From positions 1 to 36,764 of the forward strand of contig JAITQW010000030.1 of the NCBI GenBank assembly GCA_031288715.1: DNA of 36,764 nt, given 5' to 3'. The position numbers and the translations under genes are program-made. Positions 8,822-16,392 of the stretch are shown one piece after another (the stretch's first letter is position 1; each line of letters begins with the position of its first letter). Origin of the DNA: Lactobacillales bacterium (GTDB taxonomy: Bacteria; Bacillota; Bacilli; Lactobacillales; Streptococcaceae). The notes beneath the pieces are model-generated. The model was not told where the DNA came from and made no database searches. It worked only from the letters and a program-made list of their open reading frames with translations.

Positions 8822-8927
8822 TTATCTCTCCTATTTTCTAAAAAATGTCTAAACTACGTTCAAATCATAGCACAATTGGAAAATGAAGAATACCAAGTCT
8901 ATATTATAAAAAACTCTATGCTATAAT

Positions 8928-8944
8928 TAATGTCTGCTGAATAA
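8928..8944 (+). repeat. 17-bp direct repeat, left copy
   Basis: TAATGTCTGCTGAATAA. It recurs at 9584-9600 with two mismatches, so the pair brackets the Wzz-like gene and its promoter. Confidence 0.5.
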
Positions 8945-8971
8945 TTCATAATAGCTATAAATAAACTATTT

Positions 8972-9000
8972 TTGACATTATATTCACTGCCTTTTAAGAT
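8972..9000 (+). promoter_or_regulatory. Sigma-A promoter for the Wzz-like gene
   Basis: A consensus -35 box TTGACA (8972-8977), a 17-bp spacer and -10 TAAGAT (8995-9000). Transcription would start near 9007, just before the ribosome site GGAAAGGAGT at 9011-9020. It faces away from the polysaccharide operon. Confidence 0.6.
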
Positions 9001-9027
9001 AAACTACTTCGGAAAGGAGTAGTGCCC

Positions 9028-9117
9028 TTGCGAAAATATATGAGGCACGCATATAGATATGAAAAAATCAAAAATCTTTATATACGGCTACTGCTTTCTA
9101 TTTATCACGATAACTAG
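9028..9117 (+). CDS. Short leader ORF or mis-framed 5' end of the Wzz-like gene
   Basis: A TTG codon eight bases after the strong GGAG at 9015-9018 opens a 29-codon frame (MRKYMRHAYRYEKIKNLY...). It overlaps the Wzz-like gene in another frame. Either it is an upstream ORF that tunes translation, or it is the true start of the Wzz-like protein: removing one A from the run of six at 9062-9067 would join the frames as ...HAYRYEKSKIFIYGYC. The ATG at 9059 itself has no good ribosome site. The call is tentative. Confidence 0.3.
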   Translation: MRKYMRHAYRYEKIKNLYIRLLLSIYHDN

Positions 9118-9586
9118 CAGTATTGGCTGGATTTTAAGTGGAATGCTAGAAAAATATTCGCATACGCGCTACGAAGCATCCCTGCCATTACAATTATCAA
9201 GCAAACAGCCCGATAAAAATCTCATAGAACAGATGCGTTTTAAGCTTATATATGAAAATAACACTGTAGAATCTCTGGCAAAACTCTCTGGTCAATCCCA
9301 GGAAACTCTTGCAGGGAATTTAAAACTTAAAATGGACAAAAACGAAACGAACTTTAAAATAACCTTCTTAGATTCTAATCCCGAAACAGCAAAAGAAATC
9401 GTTTTGAAAGCCAAAAATACTCTCCTAAATAATCAATATAAAATGAAAGAAACAGAAAAGATCACTGTCTATCCTGCCTCAAAATTAATTTTAAAAAGTA
9501 ATCTTATAGGAGGAATCACAGGTCTGTTCTTTGGAGTAAGAATCATTTCTCTTATTTACCAGAAAAAATTAAAAAATCATAAATAA
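9059..9586 (+). CDS. Small Wzz/YveK-like membrane protein (polysaccharide chain-length family)
   Basis: 175 residues with a membrane helix near each end (about 7-29 and 146-163) and a roughly 110-residue domain between, the layout of Wzz/YveK co-polymerases. The middle contains LKLKMDKNETNFKITFLDSNPETAKEIV..., matching the family pattern of a conserved strand followed by a D-x-(D/N)P-x-x-A helix. It lacks a kinase domain and is shorter than most Wzz proteins. It is transcribed away from the main polysaccharide operon from its own promoter at 8972-9000. Start choice is doubtful (see the leader ORF at 9028-9117). A role in glycan length control is inferred. Confidence 0.55.
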   Translation: MKKSKIFIYGYCFLFITITSSIGWILSGMLEKYSHTRYEASLPLQLSSKQPDKNLIEQMRFKLIYENNTVESLAKLSGQSQETLAGNLKLKMDKNETNFKITFLDSNPETAKEIVLKAKNTLLNNQYKMKETEKITVYPASKLILKSNLIGGITGLFFGVRIISLIYQKKLKNHK

Positions 9587-9600
9587 TGCTTGCTGAATAA
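9584..9600 (+). repeat. 17-bp direct repeat, right copy
   Basis: TAATGCTTGCTGAATAA, immediately before the stop-proximal end of the Wzz-like gene is passed. It matches 8928-8944 at 15 of 17 positions. Confidence 0.5.
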
Positions 9601-9712
9601 CTTTTAAATTTCTTTTTTTAATCCAAAACAAATTTTCTGTTATTTTTGATCAAAAAATCAAATTTAAGAGTATTTTGTATTATAATTGTAAAAAATTATA
9701 GGAGATTGAAAG

Positions 9713-9877
9713 ATAAATAAAAGTTTTATTCCTTCATATGAAGGAATAAAACTTATCAAATTGATAGATTTGCTTTTAGATGAATGAAATTTCTATTTCA
9801 AGTTTGGATGAAAAAACAAAGCTAGTTACGGAAGTATAGCTAAGGCATATAAAACACTTTTAAATTATATAAAATAA
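9713..9877 (+). pseudogene. Degenerate small ORF of unknown family
   Basis: Behind AGGAG (9700-9704) the expected start codon reads ATA (9713). The frame then gives NKSFIPSYEGIKLIKLIDLL up to a stop at 9785-9787. A shifted frame continues MNEISISSLDEKTKLVTEV, and a third gives AKAYKTLLNYIK with a stop at 9875-9877. Together they look like one small protein of about 55 residues with a lost start and two frame breaks. I do not recognise the family. It precedes the DUF4143 ATPase gene. The stretch 9601-9973 holds nothing else beyond a TATAAT at 9681-9686 and the palindrome at 9721-9754. Confidence 0.3.
9721..9754. repeat. 34-bp perfect palindrome
   Basis: The arm AAGTTTTATTCCTTCAT is followed directly by its exact reverse complement. 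It could form a strong hairpin or cruciform, or bind a dimeric protein. There is no U-rich tail, so it is not a classical terminator. It lies inside the degenerate ORF. Confidence 0.7.
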
Positions 9878-9973
9878 TAAGCAGAAAAATTATAAAGTTT
9901 AAACGATCAATCGTATATTTTTTTGATTTTTCTTTTTTTCTACGCTATGATGTAGAAAAAAGAGGGTGAAATC

Positions 9974-11191
9974 TTGAATATCATCATCAGAAATCAATAT
10001 TTAGAAATTTTAAAAAAGTTCAAAGATACAGAATTTATCAAAGTAATTACAGGTGTTCGCCGTTCTGGAAAAACCTTTGTCATAAAAATGTTTCATGATT
10101 TTTTGCTAAATCAAGGAATAGATAAAAAACAAATTATCTACATTAGCTTTGAGTCATTGCAAATGCATGAATTGTTGAATAAAAAGAAACTTTATACGTA
10201 TATTGATTCTCATAGAATTGCAAATAAGAAGATGTATTTATTTTTTGATGAAATTCAGCGTGTTGAGGGCTTTGAAGATGTTATCAATAGTTTTCTTATT
10301 GATTTTCCATCTGATATTTACGTAACTGGTTCAAACGCTTCATTGCTTTCTGGAGAATTAGCAACATACCTTGCAGGGCGCTATATTGAAATTCCTGTTT
10401 TTCCACTATCCTTCAAGGAGTATTTGAATTTTAAGCAGAGCAAAAAAAATGTTGAATTGCAATTTTATGATTATGTAAGTGAGGGTGGATTTCCAGCTGT
10501 TGTTCTTTCAAAGGATGACAAGCAAGTAAAGCGACTTATCACTCAAGGTATTTTTGATTCGATTGTGTTGCGAGATATTAGTATGCGTGCACAAGTAAAA
10601 AATGATGCATTATTGCTTCGTTTAACAGAGTATTTGCTTGATATAGTTGGTAATCCGATTTCAGCAAATAAAATCCTTGGTTCTTTTCAAAACGAAGGGA
10701 TGAAGTTAAAAAATAGTCAATCAATTATTAAATATATGAGTTTGCTGGAAAGCGCATTTATTTTTTATAAAGTTCAGCGTTACGATTTACGGGGTAAGGA
10801 ACGCTTGTCAACGCTAGGAAAATATTATGCAGTGGATACTGGATTGCGTAATGTTGTTTTGCAAAAAGATTTTCACGATAATTTAGGGTATCAAATTGAA
10901 AATATTGTTTATATCGAACTTTTAAGAAGAGGGTATGCGATAAACGTTGGGAAATATAATGATTTTGAAATTGATTTTGTGGCAAGATATGGCAAAGAAA
11001 TTGTTTACTATCAAGTTACGCAGCAGTTGCCTATAAATAGCAATAGAGAGATCGAGAACTTAAGATATTTACCTGATAATTATAAAAAAATTGTATTGAC
11101 AGCAAATCGCATGGATGTTGGAAAAACTGCTGGAATTGAGATTATACATGTGATTGATTGGTTGTTGGATAATGACTTCGATTACAATTAA
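9974..11191 (+). CDS. AAA ATPase with DUF4143 domain (second copy)
   Basis: 405 residues from a TTG start with AGAGGGTG six bases upstream. Walker A is GVRRSGKT (27-34), Walker B is FFDEIQ (90-95), and a TGSNASLLSGELATYLAGR segment follows, nearly the same as in the copy at 2998-4188. The C-terminal domain has IENIVYIELLRRGY, then FEIDFV and YYQV, the PD-(D/E)XK-like signature of DUF4143. Overall divergence from the other copy is high, so the two look like independent arrivals rather than a recent duplication. Function of the family is not established. A fragment of a third homologue lies tail-to-tail immediately downstream. Confidence 0.85.
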   Translation: MNIIIRNQYLEILKKFKDTEFIKVITGVRRSGKTFVIKMFHDFLLNQGIDKKQIIYISFESLQMHELLNKKKLYTYIDSHRIANKKMYLFFDEIQRVEGFEDVINSFLIDFPSDIYVTGSNASLLSGELATYLAGRYIEIPVFPLSFKEYLNFKQSKKNVELQFYDYVSEGGFPAVVLSKDDKQVKRLITQGIFDSIVLRDISMRAQVKNDALLLRLTEYLLDIVGNPISANKILGSFQNEGMKLKNSQSIIKYMSLLESAFIFYKVQRYDLRGKERLSTLGKYYAVDTGLRNVVLQKDFHDNLGYQIENIVYIELLRRGYAINVGKYNDFEIDFVARYGKEIVYYQVTQQLPINSNREIENLRYLPDNYKKIVLTANRMDVGKTAGIEIIHVIDWLLDNDFDYN

Positions 11192-11200
11192 CACCAAAGA

Positions 11201-11377
11201 TCAAAACGACTCCATATTCATATGAATAGTTCTTTCATCTTCCACTCCAGGGTCAAGAAGATACTTACGAAATAAATCTAATGTTGATTTTCCACATCTG
11301 CGGATACCAGTGATAATTTTGATAAGGTCGACATCGATGTTTTCCGTTAATCTATTTAATTATTCTGGACGATTTAT
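11201..11377 (-). pseudogene. N-terminal fragment of a third DUF4143 AAA ATPase
   Basis: Reading on the minus strand: LINRPE, an in-frame TAA, then LNRLTENIDVDLIKIITGIR, then RCGKSTLDLFRKYLL, up to a stop at 11201-11203. This matches residues 1-60 of DUF4143 ATPases, with an intact Walker A (GIRRCGKST), but a nonsense codon lies before it and everything after is lost. It ends 10 bp from the stop of the complete second copy, which suggests that recombination or insertion of that gene removed the rest. The remaining bases 11378-11445 show nothing recognisable. Confidence 0.7.
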
Positions 11378-11445
11378 AAGCTCACTATTTCAGAAATATT
11401 TTTGTGAAATTAAATATTGACTATTTTATAACTAGTTGTTAATTC

Positions 11446-12267
11446 TTACTTTTTCAATGCTTTCTTCAACGCTTTGCGTTTAGCTTTTTCTAAGTCTCGT
11501 TTTTCCTGCTCTTTTTTCTCACGTTCCTTCTGAATCTTAAAAGGATTATTAATCAAAAGTGTCTGAATTGCTTGAAGAATATTTTGTACCACCCAATACA
11601 ATGTAACTCCACTAAACATCCTAAATGCCATGAATAAAATTATAATTGGCATAAAATACGTCATCGTTTTGGTCATACCATTTTGTTCAGGAGACGCCTT
11701 CATTGTCAGCCAACTCGTTACAAAAGTAAAAATGGCAGCCAAAACTGGCAAAACATAATAAGGATCGTATTGACCTAAATCCAACCACAAGAATTGACCA
11801 TTATGAATCTCATCTACTCGAAAAATCGATTGATACAGCCCCCACATAAAAGGAAGTTGCGCTAGCATCGGTAAACATCCAGCGTACATGTTTACACCTT
11901 TTTCTGAATACAAACGTTGTGTCTCTTCATTCAACAAACGACGAGACTCCATATCTTTTCCAGGATATTTTTCCTTCAATTTCTTTAATTCAGGCTGAAT
12001 TTCTTGCATTTTTCGCATGGACTTCATTTGAAACATCATCAGCGGAAACAGTGCCATCTTAATAATGAACGTTAAAAGAATAATTCCAATTCCCATAGAC
12101 CCGCCAAACGATAAAAATTTAATCGAAAGAGCAAAAAACCAAACAAATTTCTCCCATAGTCCTGTTGAATGGCTGTTAATTTTTGAAGTGCCACACCCTG
12201 TCAATAAACATAATAGCAACAAATTCAAAATTCCTAACAAAATCCTTTTTTTTAATCTTCTACTCAC
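11446..12267 (-). CDS. yidC: Membrane protein insertase YidC/OxaA (YidC2 type, lipoprotein)
   Basis: 273 residues from GTG with AAGGAGA five to six bases upstream. A lipobox (LLCLLTGC, Cys25) indicates a lipidated N-terminus. Five membrane helices follow, in the standard order of the 60KD_IMP domain, including FQMKSMRKMQEIQPELKKLK after the second helix and a PMLAQLPFMWGLYQSIF segment. The tail is strongly basic (about residues 243-273), as in YidC2 proteins that contact the ribosome. It inserts and folds membrane proteins with or without SecYEG. It lies alone rather than beside rnpA, which suggests a second YidC elsewhere, as is usual in Lactobacillales. Confidence 0.93.
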   Translation of the reverse strand: MSRRLKKRILLGILNLLLLCLLTGCGTSKINSHSTGLWEKFVWFFALSIKFLSFGGSMGIGIILLTFIIKMALFPLMMFQMKSMRKMQEIQPELKKLKEKYPGKDMESRRLLNEETQRLYSEKGVNMYAGCLPMLAQLPFMWGLYQSIFRVDEIHNGQFLWLDLGQYDPYYVLPVLAAIFTFVTSWLTMKASPEQNGMTKTMTYFMPIIILFMAFRMFSGVTLYWVVQNILQAIQTLLINNPFKIQKEREKKEQEKRDLEKAKRKALKKALKK

Positions 12268-12411
12268 TTAAATCTCCTTATTCCACCTAAATATAATTGC
12301 ATGTTTTCTTTCTCAAATTAAATCTGTCTCAATTTTAACGTAAAAACATTAAATTAACTAGCATAATTAAGACCATCTTTCGAAAACAAGTCTAGCTTTT
12401 ATGGATGAATT

Positions 12412-12439
12412 TTGACACAATGAGAGTATAGTTTAACTT
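12412..12439 (+). promoter_or_regulatory. Possible promoter of the HD dNTPase gene
   Basis: TTGACA at 12412-12417, a 16-bp spacer and a weak -10 TAACTT at 12434-12439. The rest of the divergent gap 12268-12572 holds an imperfect hairpin (TTCAAG near 12470 against CTTGAA near 12500) and the 14-bp word CTGTTAACTTATCT (12488-12501), which recurs at 30973-30986. Confidence 0.35.
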
Positions 12440-12572
12440 TAAAATTTAAGGGATTTGAACGTTTCGTTTCAAGTAATTCCTAAAAATCTGTTAACTTATC
12501 TTGAAGTTCAAAAATCCATTTCACTGGATATCTTAGGCAAATTCTTGCTTCAAAAACAAGGAGGATTTTCTC

Positions 12573-13877
12573 TTGTACACCAAAAAATTAATCCATGAAA
12601 AAATGTTTCGTGACCCTATCCATAATTACATAAAAATCGAGTACCCTCTCATCCTTGATTTGATAAATTCTAAAGAAATGCAACGTTTGCGTCGTATCCG
12701 CCAATTAGGAACAACAAGTTTTACCTTTCATGGCGCTGAACATAGCCGCTTTACGCACTCGCTAGGAGTTTATGAAATTGCCCGCAGAATTTGTGAAATC
12801 TTTAATCAAAATTATTCCCAAAAAATGAATCCAACAAACGGATGGGATTCAAGTGAGACACTGCTTACATTGACAGCCGCACTCCTACATGATGTCGGTC
12901 ATGGAGCATATTCTCATACTTTTGAAAAAATTTTCGATACAAATCATGAACAAATCACTTGCAAAATCATTACTTCCCCACAAACAGAAATTTTCCAGAT
13001 CTTATCCAAAATTTCTGCAACATTTCCAGAACAAGTCGCTCAAGTTATCCAAAAAAACTACCCTAATCCTCAGGTCACGCAAATCATCTCCTCACAAATT
13101 GACGCTGACCGCATGGATTATCTCTTACGAGATGCTTATTACACCGGAACGAAATACGGAACCTTTGATTTAAGTCGAATTTTACGAACCATTCACCCTT
13201 TTAAAAATGGAATTGCCTTCAAAGAAAGTGGAATGCATGCGGTAGAAGACTATATCGTCAGTCGTTATCAAATGTATTGGCAAGTTTATTTTCATCCAAC
13301 CATTAGAGCTATGGAAATTGGTTTAAAAAATCTGTTAAAATTGGCACATGATTTATACCCGCACGATTCTAAATATTTCAAAAAAACCTCCCCTGCTCTG
13401 ATTCCTTTTTTTGAAGATACTTTTCAATTGAAAGATTATTTAGATCTAGATGATGGTGTTCTAAACACTTATTTTATCGAATGGGAAAAGGGAAAACACT
13501 CAACTTTAAGTGAACTTGCTGGACGATTTTTAAATCGACATCCCCTAAAATCAGTTTCCTATACTAAAGATTCTAAAACACTGATGAACGAATTAAAAAA
13601 ATGCATTGCTGATGCTGGCTTTGACCCTCTCTATTACACAGAAATGAATTCCAGCTACGATTTGCCTTATGATTTCTACCGACCGGAAACCCAAGAAATT
13701 CGTACACAAATCGAGATCCTATTTGCTAATGGAAAAATGAAAGAACTCTCAAGTTTAAGTCCGCTAGTAGCGGCTCTTGCGGGAAATCCACAGAAAGACT
13801 CTCGCTTTTATTTTCCGAAAGAAATGCTGAATGGCAATCAAAAATTTTCTGAAATTTTAGCAAAATTTGCAACTTAG
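12573..13877 (+). CDS. HD-domain dNTP triphosphohydrolase (EF1143/YwfO type)
   Basis: 434 residues from TTG with AAGGAGG upstream. The sequence closely follows the Enterococcus faecalis EF1143 type: FRDPIHNYI (12-20), LRRIRQLGT, HGAEHSRFTHSLGVYE (53-68), LLHDVGHGAYSHTFE (104-118) and SQIDADRMDYLLRDAYYTG (174-192). The HD metal ligands are H62, H106, D107 and D179. EF1143 is a tetrameric enzyme that hydrolyses dNTPs to nucleoside and triphosphate under dGTP control. Length and all motifs are complete. It is followed at 37 bp by a HAD phosphatase gene on the same strand. A role in nucleotide-pool control is inferred from the family. Confidence 0.9.
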   Translation: MYTKKLIHEKMFRDPIHNYIKIEYPLILDLINSKEMQRLRRIRQLGTTSFTFHGAEHSRFTHSLGVYEIARRICEIFNQNYSQKMNPTNGWDSSETLLTLTAALLHDVGHGAYSHTFEKIFDTNHEQITCKIITSPQTEIFQILSKISATFPEQVAQVIQKNYPNPQVTQIISSQIDADRMDYLLRDAYYTGTKYGTFDLSRILRTIHPFKNGIAFKESGMHAVEDYIVSRYQMYWQVYFHPTIRAMEIGLKNLLKLAHDLYPHDSKYFKKTSPALIPFFEDTFQLKDYLDLDDGVLNTYFIEWEKGKHSTLSELAGRFLNRHPLKSVSYTKDSKTLMNELKKCIADAGFDPLYYTEMNSSYDLPYDFYRPETQEIRTQIEILFANGKMKELSSLSPLVAALAGNPQKDSRFYFPKEMLNGNQKFSEILAKFAT

Positions 13878-13914
13878 TTGAAATGAAACTTTATATGAGA
13901 AAGGAAAAATAATT

Positions 13915-14727
13915 TTGAAAATTAAATTAGTCGCTATAGATATTGATGGTACACTTATTAACGATAAAAGAGAAATTACAAACGAAGTGCACGAAGCTAT
14001 TCAACTTGCAAAAAAACAAGGAATAAAGATCGTGATTACGACAGGTCGCCCACTGACAGGAGTTCACGCTTTGCTGGAGCAATTAGATCTAAATGGAGAT
14101 GAAGATTTTGTCATCACATACAACGGAGGGCTTGTTCAAAAAGCAAAAACTGGTGAAGAGCTCATTCGTTACACATTAAACCACGATGACTATCTAGAAA
14201 TCGAACTCTGGGCAAGAAAACTCAACGTTCACATGCATTCTATTTCCAATGATGCCATCTATACTGCCAATCGTGATATCAGTCCCTTCACAGTTCATGA
14301 ATCATTTTTGGTAAATATGCCGATTAGATATCGGACTCCCGAAGAGATGACAGAAGAAATAGAAATTGTCAAAATGATGTACATTGACGAACCAGAAATA
14401 TTAACCGAAGCTATCCAAAACCTTCCAAGCCATCTCAAGAAAAATTACACAACCGTTCTTAGCTCCCCTTTTTACTTTGAATTCTTAAATTCAAAAACAA
14501 GTAAAGGTGTGGCCCTTATGTCATTAGCAAAAAGATTAAACATCCAAAAAGAAGAAATCATGGCAATTGGAGATGCCGAAAATGATATTTCCATGATCCA
14601 AATGGCAGGATTTGGTGTTGCTATGGGTAATGCTATGGAAAGTGTAAAGGTTGTAGCAGATGCACAAACTGCCAGCAATAATGACAACGGTATAGCAGTC
14701 GCACTTAAAAAATGGGTGCTAAATTGA
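13915..14727 (+). CDS. Cof-type HAD-IIB sugar/nucleotide phosphatase
   Basis: 270 residues from TTG with AAAGGA upstream. Motif I is AIDIDGTL (D9, D11), motif II is VITTGRP (about 38-44), a lysine lies in the NSKTSKGVAL segment, and motif IV is GDAENDISMIQMAGFGVAMG. The C2-type cap and length match YidA/Cof proteins. These hydrolyse phosphorylated sugars, FMN or similar small molecules in the cytosol; the substrate cannot be told from sequence. It is probably co-transcribed with the HD dNTPase gene. Confidence 0.9.
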   Translation: MKIKLVAIDIDGTLINDKREITNEVHEAIQLAKKQGIKIVITTGRPLTGVHALLEQLDLNGDEDFVITYNGGLVQKAKTGEELIRYTLNHDDYLEIELWARKLNVHMHSISNDAIYTANRDISPFTVHESFLVNMPIRYRTPEEMTEEIEIVKMMYIDEPEILTEAIQNLPSHLKKNYTTVLSSPFYFEFLNSKTSKGVALMSLAKRLNIQKEEIMAIGDAENDISMIQMAGFGVAMGNAMESVKVVADAQTASNNDNGIAVALKKWVLN

Positions 14728-14751
14728 AATATCTAAGTAATAACCACATAA

Positions 14752-14780
14752 AGTTAAAAAGGGGAATTACTTCTTTAACT
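14752..14780. terminator. Possible hairpin between convergent genes
   Basis: AGTTAAA (14752-14758) pairs with TTTAACT (14774-14780), enclosed by a further CTAAGT/ACTTAG pair. It lies between the HAD gene and the end of the bacteriocin operon, which converge. It lacks a clear T-run, so the terminator call is weak. Confidence 0.3.
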
Positions 14781-14836
14781 ATTCTACACTTAGTAAGTCC
14801 GTCACCTGTATCCTTGGACCATAATCTATTCTACTT

Positions 14837-15328
14837 TTAAAAATTTTTCATTAAAGAAGCTAATGCATCAATTAAAAATGGCAGTGTAAATATAAACGAA
14901 TTCCGTACTTTGCGCTGCCTTATATAAGACATCACGAAAATTAACATTGTCCCTGCAAGTGCTGTATACAAGAAAAAAATGTGCGAATTTACCTTGAAAA
15001 TAGTAATTAACGCAACATTAAAAACTAGAATTAATGATTTAGGAATCAATACATCCATCAACCTAGTTGGCTTACTCTCTGAACAAAGAACAGTTAGAAA
15101 TTTTGCAATCCCATACTGAATAAGTATACTAATCAATACCCATATTACTGACACAATAAGAATTAAATTTTCAGGCGATATGTTTAATATTTTTTTAATT
15201 TTAGACAACTTAGATATTTCGGCAGTAAGCCCACCCTCCTGGATAAATAGTAAGACAAATAAGGTTAGCATTCCGATGTAGCCAACGATCAAGAAACAAT
15301 TCAAAATAAGGTTATTCCTATTTTTCAA
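14837..15328 (-). CDS. Circular-bacteriocin operon gene E: small membrane protein, candidate immunity/export partner
   Basis: 163 residues from TTG 15328, which has TGGAGGA six bases upstream; an ATG at 15343 would overlap that site. Four to five hydrophobic segments (about 8-30, 47-70, 88-106, 109-127 and 138-155 of this form). I do not recognise a named family. It is the last gene of the operon and overlaps the ATPase gene by 11 bp. In circularin A and uberolysin clusters the last gene encodes a short membrane protein for self-protection, usually near 50 residues, so this one is unusually long and may instead be a permease subunit acting with the ATPase. The role is inferred. Confidence 0.65.
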   Translation of the reverse strand: MKNRNNLILNCFLIVGYIGMLTLFVLLFIQEGGLTAEISKLSKIKKILNISPENLILIVSVIWVLISILIQYGIAKFLTVLCSESKPTRLMDVLIPKSLILVFNVALITIFKVNSHIFFLYTALAGTMLIFVMSYIRQRKVRNSFIFTLPFLIDALASLMKNF

Positions 15329-15908
15329 AGATACTTCCTCCATCTAGCAATAGTGTTTTCGAATTTTTTTCTAAGGTGGAATTATTTAAGTTGTGAAACA
15401 CATAAATCGTTAAACTTTCTTGAAAGTTAGAAACTAACTCGCAAGCAATCATATTGATACTACTAGAATCTAATGGTGACATCGTTTCATCCATAAATAT
15501 ATAGTCCCAATGTTTCACAAAAATAAGGGATAATCCCAATTTAGCTTTAGTCCCTGTTGAAGCACTACTATAAAAATCTTCTATTGTCCCTCCAAAAAAA
15601 CGGATTACTTTCTCCTTTTGTTCATCTGTTGGATCAACGGCAAATGTCTTCCATAACAATTCAATATTTTCTTTAATAGTCAATGGATACAGTCCCAATG
15701 GATCACTGTCTAGATATAATATATTTTCTTGCAAATTCATCCTAGTTCCATCATCAAATTTATCCATTCCCGATAGTAATCTTATCAAGGTACTTTTTCC
15801 ACTGCCGTTTTTACCATCTAATCTATAAATACCCCTGGAAATGTCTAAAAAAATATTATTAAGTACAAGATTGCTTCTAAACGATTTGGATAAACTTTCT
15901 ATCTTCAT
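15318..15908 (-). CDS. Circular-bacteriocin operon gene D: ABC transporter ATPase
   Basis: 196 residues: Walker A GKNGSGKST (32-40), a degenerate signature SSASTGTKAKLGLSLI (114-129, S-x-S-x-G in place of LSGGQ), Walker B YIFMDE (136-141) and the H-loop histidine at 172. This short form with STGTK-type signature is the class found in AS-48, circularin A and carnocyclin A clusters, where it powers secretion or immunity together with the membrane proteins. All ATP-hydrolysis residues are present. It starts at ATG 15908, directly after the stop of gene C. Confidence 0.9.
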   Translation of the reverse strand: MKIESLSKSFRSNLVLNNIFLDISRGIYRLDGKNGSGKSTLIRLLSGMDKFDDGTRMNLQENILYLDSDPLGLYPLTIKENIELLWKTFAVDPTDEQKEKVIRFFGGTIEDFYSSASTGTKAKLGLSLIFVKHWDYIFMDETMSPLDSSSINMIACELVSNFQESLTIYVFHNLNNSTLEKNSKTLLLDGGSIFEK

Positions 15909-15909
15909 A

Positions 15910-16392
15910 TTATCCTACATACCCTTCTATAAATGCAGCTATAATCAGAACAAATAGTGACAAAAGATAAAATTTGAAAAGTTTTTTCTCAAGGTAAATG
16001 ATCTTTTTTATCGATTTCTCTTTTAAAAAAGTAAAAAGGACATATTGACTTGCTCCTTGATACCATATAAAATTCGGTATTTCTAATAAAGCATGTGGAA
16101 TAAGATCATTCATTGTAGAAAATAGTCCTGCAACCTGTATTCCAACACCAATCTTAAAAAATGTTTCTACTAAATCTAACAACTGTAAAATAGGAGAAAT
16201 GAATGGCAAAAATAAATAAGAAATAAAGTTTTTCAAGTTTGAGCTCAAAACATTTTTCATAAAATCAGAACCTAAATTAACAGACCGATTACTAAAATAT
16301 TCACCGTTAACTACCATACCCAAGCTTAATCCTACAGCAATACACGTAATGATAAATAAAATATAGTACACCAAAAACGATTTATTAATCAT
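15910..16392 (-). CDS. Circular-bacteriocin operon gene C: SpoIIM/DUF95 membrane protein
   Basis: 160 residues from ATG 16392, which has GGGAGGGG five bases upstream; the longer open frame back to 16470 runs inside gene B. Three to four membrane helices, and a PHALLEIPNFIWYQGASQYV segment matching the conserved P-H-G-(x)-x-E-(I/L)-P motif of SpoIIM/DUF95. DUF95 proteins are the most constant accessory proteins of circular bacteriocin clusters (As-48C, CirC, CclD) and are thought to act in maturation or transport. It overlaps gene B by four bases. Confidence 0.85.
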   Translation of the reverse strand: MINKSFLVYYILFIITCIAVGLSLGMVVNGEYFSNRSVNLGSDFMKNVLSSNLKNFISYLFLPFISPILQLLDLVETFFKIGVGIQVAGLFSTMNDLIPHALLEIPNFIWYQGASQYVLFTFLKEKSIKKIIYLEKKLFKFYLLSLFVLIIAAFIEGYVG

